Notes under the pieces: generated by a model
The model's database searches: none
What the model saw: only the letters and a program-made list of their open reading frames with translations
What the model was told of the DNA's origin: nothing
DNA from: an uncultured Candidatus Saccharibacteria bacterium
GTDB taxonomy: Bacteria > Patescibacteriota > Saccharimonadia > Saccharimonadales > Saccharimonadaceae
Assembly (NCBI GenBank): GCA_938036845.1
Contig: CALHWA010000111.1
Span: 1 to 5,272 of the forward strand
DNA: 5,272 bases
Direction: 5' to 3'
Translations under genes and position numbers: made by a program
Part shown: piece by piece, positions 5,020 through 5,272 of the stretch
How positions within the stretch are numbered: position 1 is the stretch's first letter
Layout: every line of letters begins with the position of its first letter

Positions 5020-5272
5020 TTATTTTCGAAACTCAACAACCCTATCTCGGCGATATCGATATGGACGATCTGTCCCCTGCTTCGCGGCATATAGATATGT
5101 TGCGTCGTATTTGTACAGCCTTAGCTCTCGAAATGAGCGAGCACTCCCCGAGCGTGTTGATTGGTATCGAATCTTGATCGTCTGCCCAATACGAGAAGAT
5201 AGATACCAATCGAATCGATTCTGGTCTACTTCTCTGTCTCCAACAGTGAAGGTATGCCTGTTACGTGCATCA
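5020..5272 (-). CDS. C-terminal fragment of an Arg-rich protein resembling a WYL domain, 5' end beyond window
   Basis: Hand translation gives 83 codons open from the right edge to TAA (5022-5020). The fragment has 16 Arg in 83 residues. Its pattern, a short polar lead, then a predicted strand IKIRYQS, a variable turn, RSFRELRLYKYDATYLYA, and a final YRYRRDRVVEF, resembles the WYL fold, where 'v.i.Y', 'P..l...g..wYL.A' and 'R.fRldRI' recur; the match is by eye and lacks the classical Pro, so it is tentative. WYL domains sense ligands or bind nucleic acid in regulators and some nucleases or helicases; the N-terminal part that would tell which is outside the window. Codon use differs from its neighbours: Arg is mainly CGA (6) and AGG (3). 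It is transcribed towards ftsE, 85 nt away, and could be partly co-transcribed. Confidence 0.65.
   Translation of the reverse strand, partial: DARNRHTFTVGDREVDQNRFDWYLSSRIGQTIKIRYQSTRSGSARSFRELRLYKYDATYLYAAKQGTDRPYRYRRDRVVEFRK

Noticed and set aside
4951..5098. Short plus-strand frame starting at ATG 4951, with AAAGGAG-like sequence near a GTG at 4978
   Set aside because: Fewer than 50 codons, antisense to the WYL-like coding frame, and the translation has no recognisable features.
5159..5211. 10-bp inverted repeat GATTGGTATC / GATACCAATC with 33-nt spacing
   Set aside because: It lies inside the coding frame of the partial gene and has no terminator or promoter context; probably chance.
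1..5272. CRISPR arrays, tRNA/rRNA genes, insertion sequences, attachment sites
   Set aside because: No regularly spaced repeats, cloverleaf, rRNA-like tract, transposase frame or terminal repeats were seen.

Overview
The window looks like a chromosomal segment of a Candidate Phyla Radiation bacterium, most likely Saccharibacteria (TM7). That placement rests on the gene set (ftsE-ftsX-CHAP hydrolase next to an S41 peptidase), the compact layout and the protein style, not on a phylogenetic marker, so it is an inference of moderate confidence. All stops seen (TGA, TAG, TAA) fit the standard code or code 11; UGA is used as a stop after ftsE.

Layout. From 1 to 1030, on the minus strand, lies the N-terminal 343 residues of a membrane-anchored, PDZ-containing S41 C-terminal processing peptidase (CtpA/Prc family), cut by the window edge. 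From 1031 to 1171 is a divergent promoter region. One promoter drives the peptidase to the left, with the start codon 8 nt after the -10 box. The other drives a plus-strand gene (1172-1888) for a 238-residue soluble protein that I do not recognise. At 1910-1943 a strong hairpin with a T-tract ends the minus-strand operon arriving from the right and may partly serve the plus-strand gene. From 4934 down to 1961 a minus-strand operon encodes FtsE (ATPase), FtsX (four-helix membrane protein, 4-nt overlap with ftsE) and an exported coiled-coil plus CHAP peptidoglycan hydrolase of PcsB-like architecture. From 5020 to 5272 is the C-terminal 83 residues of another minus-strand gene, Arg-rich and resembling a WYL domain.

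How the genes fit together. In the known FtsEX systems, ATP hydrolysis by FtsE is transmitted through the FtsX transmembrane and extracytoplasmic parts to a coiled-coil-bearing hydrolase (PcsB in streptococci) or activator (EnvC), releasing cell-wall cleavage at division. Here all three parts are adjacent and probably co-transcribed. The S41 protease could process or degrade exported wall proteins, but that link is by proximity only.

The most interesting signals are regulatory. Three minus-strand genes (ctpA-like, ftsE, CHAP hydrolase) have -10 boxes only 6-8 nt before a start codon, which predicts leaderless mRNAs. Two of these promoters carry short perfect dyads spanning the predicted transcription start and start codon. 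The hydrolase gene also has a near-consensus Shine-Dalgarno placed for GTG/TTG starts that coincide with the -35 box of its internal promoter, suggesting two ways of starting the protein depending on the transcript. I saw no CRISPR array, tRNA, rRNA or insertion sequence.
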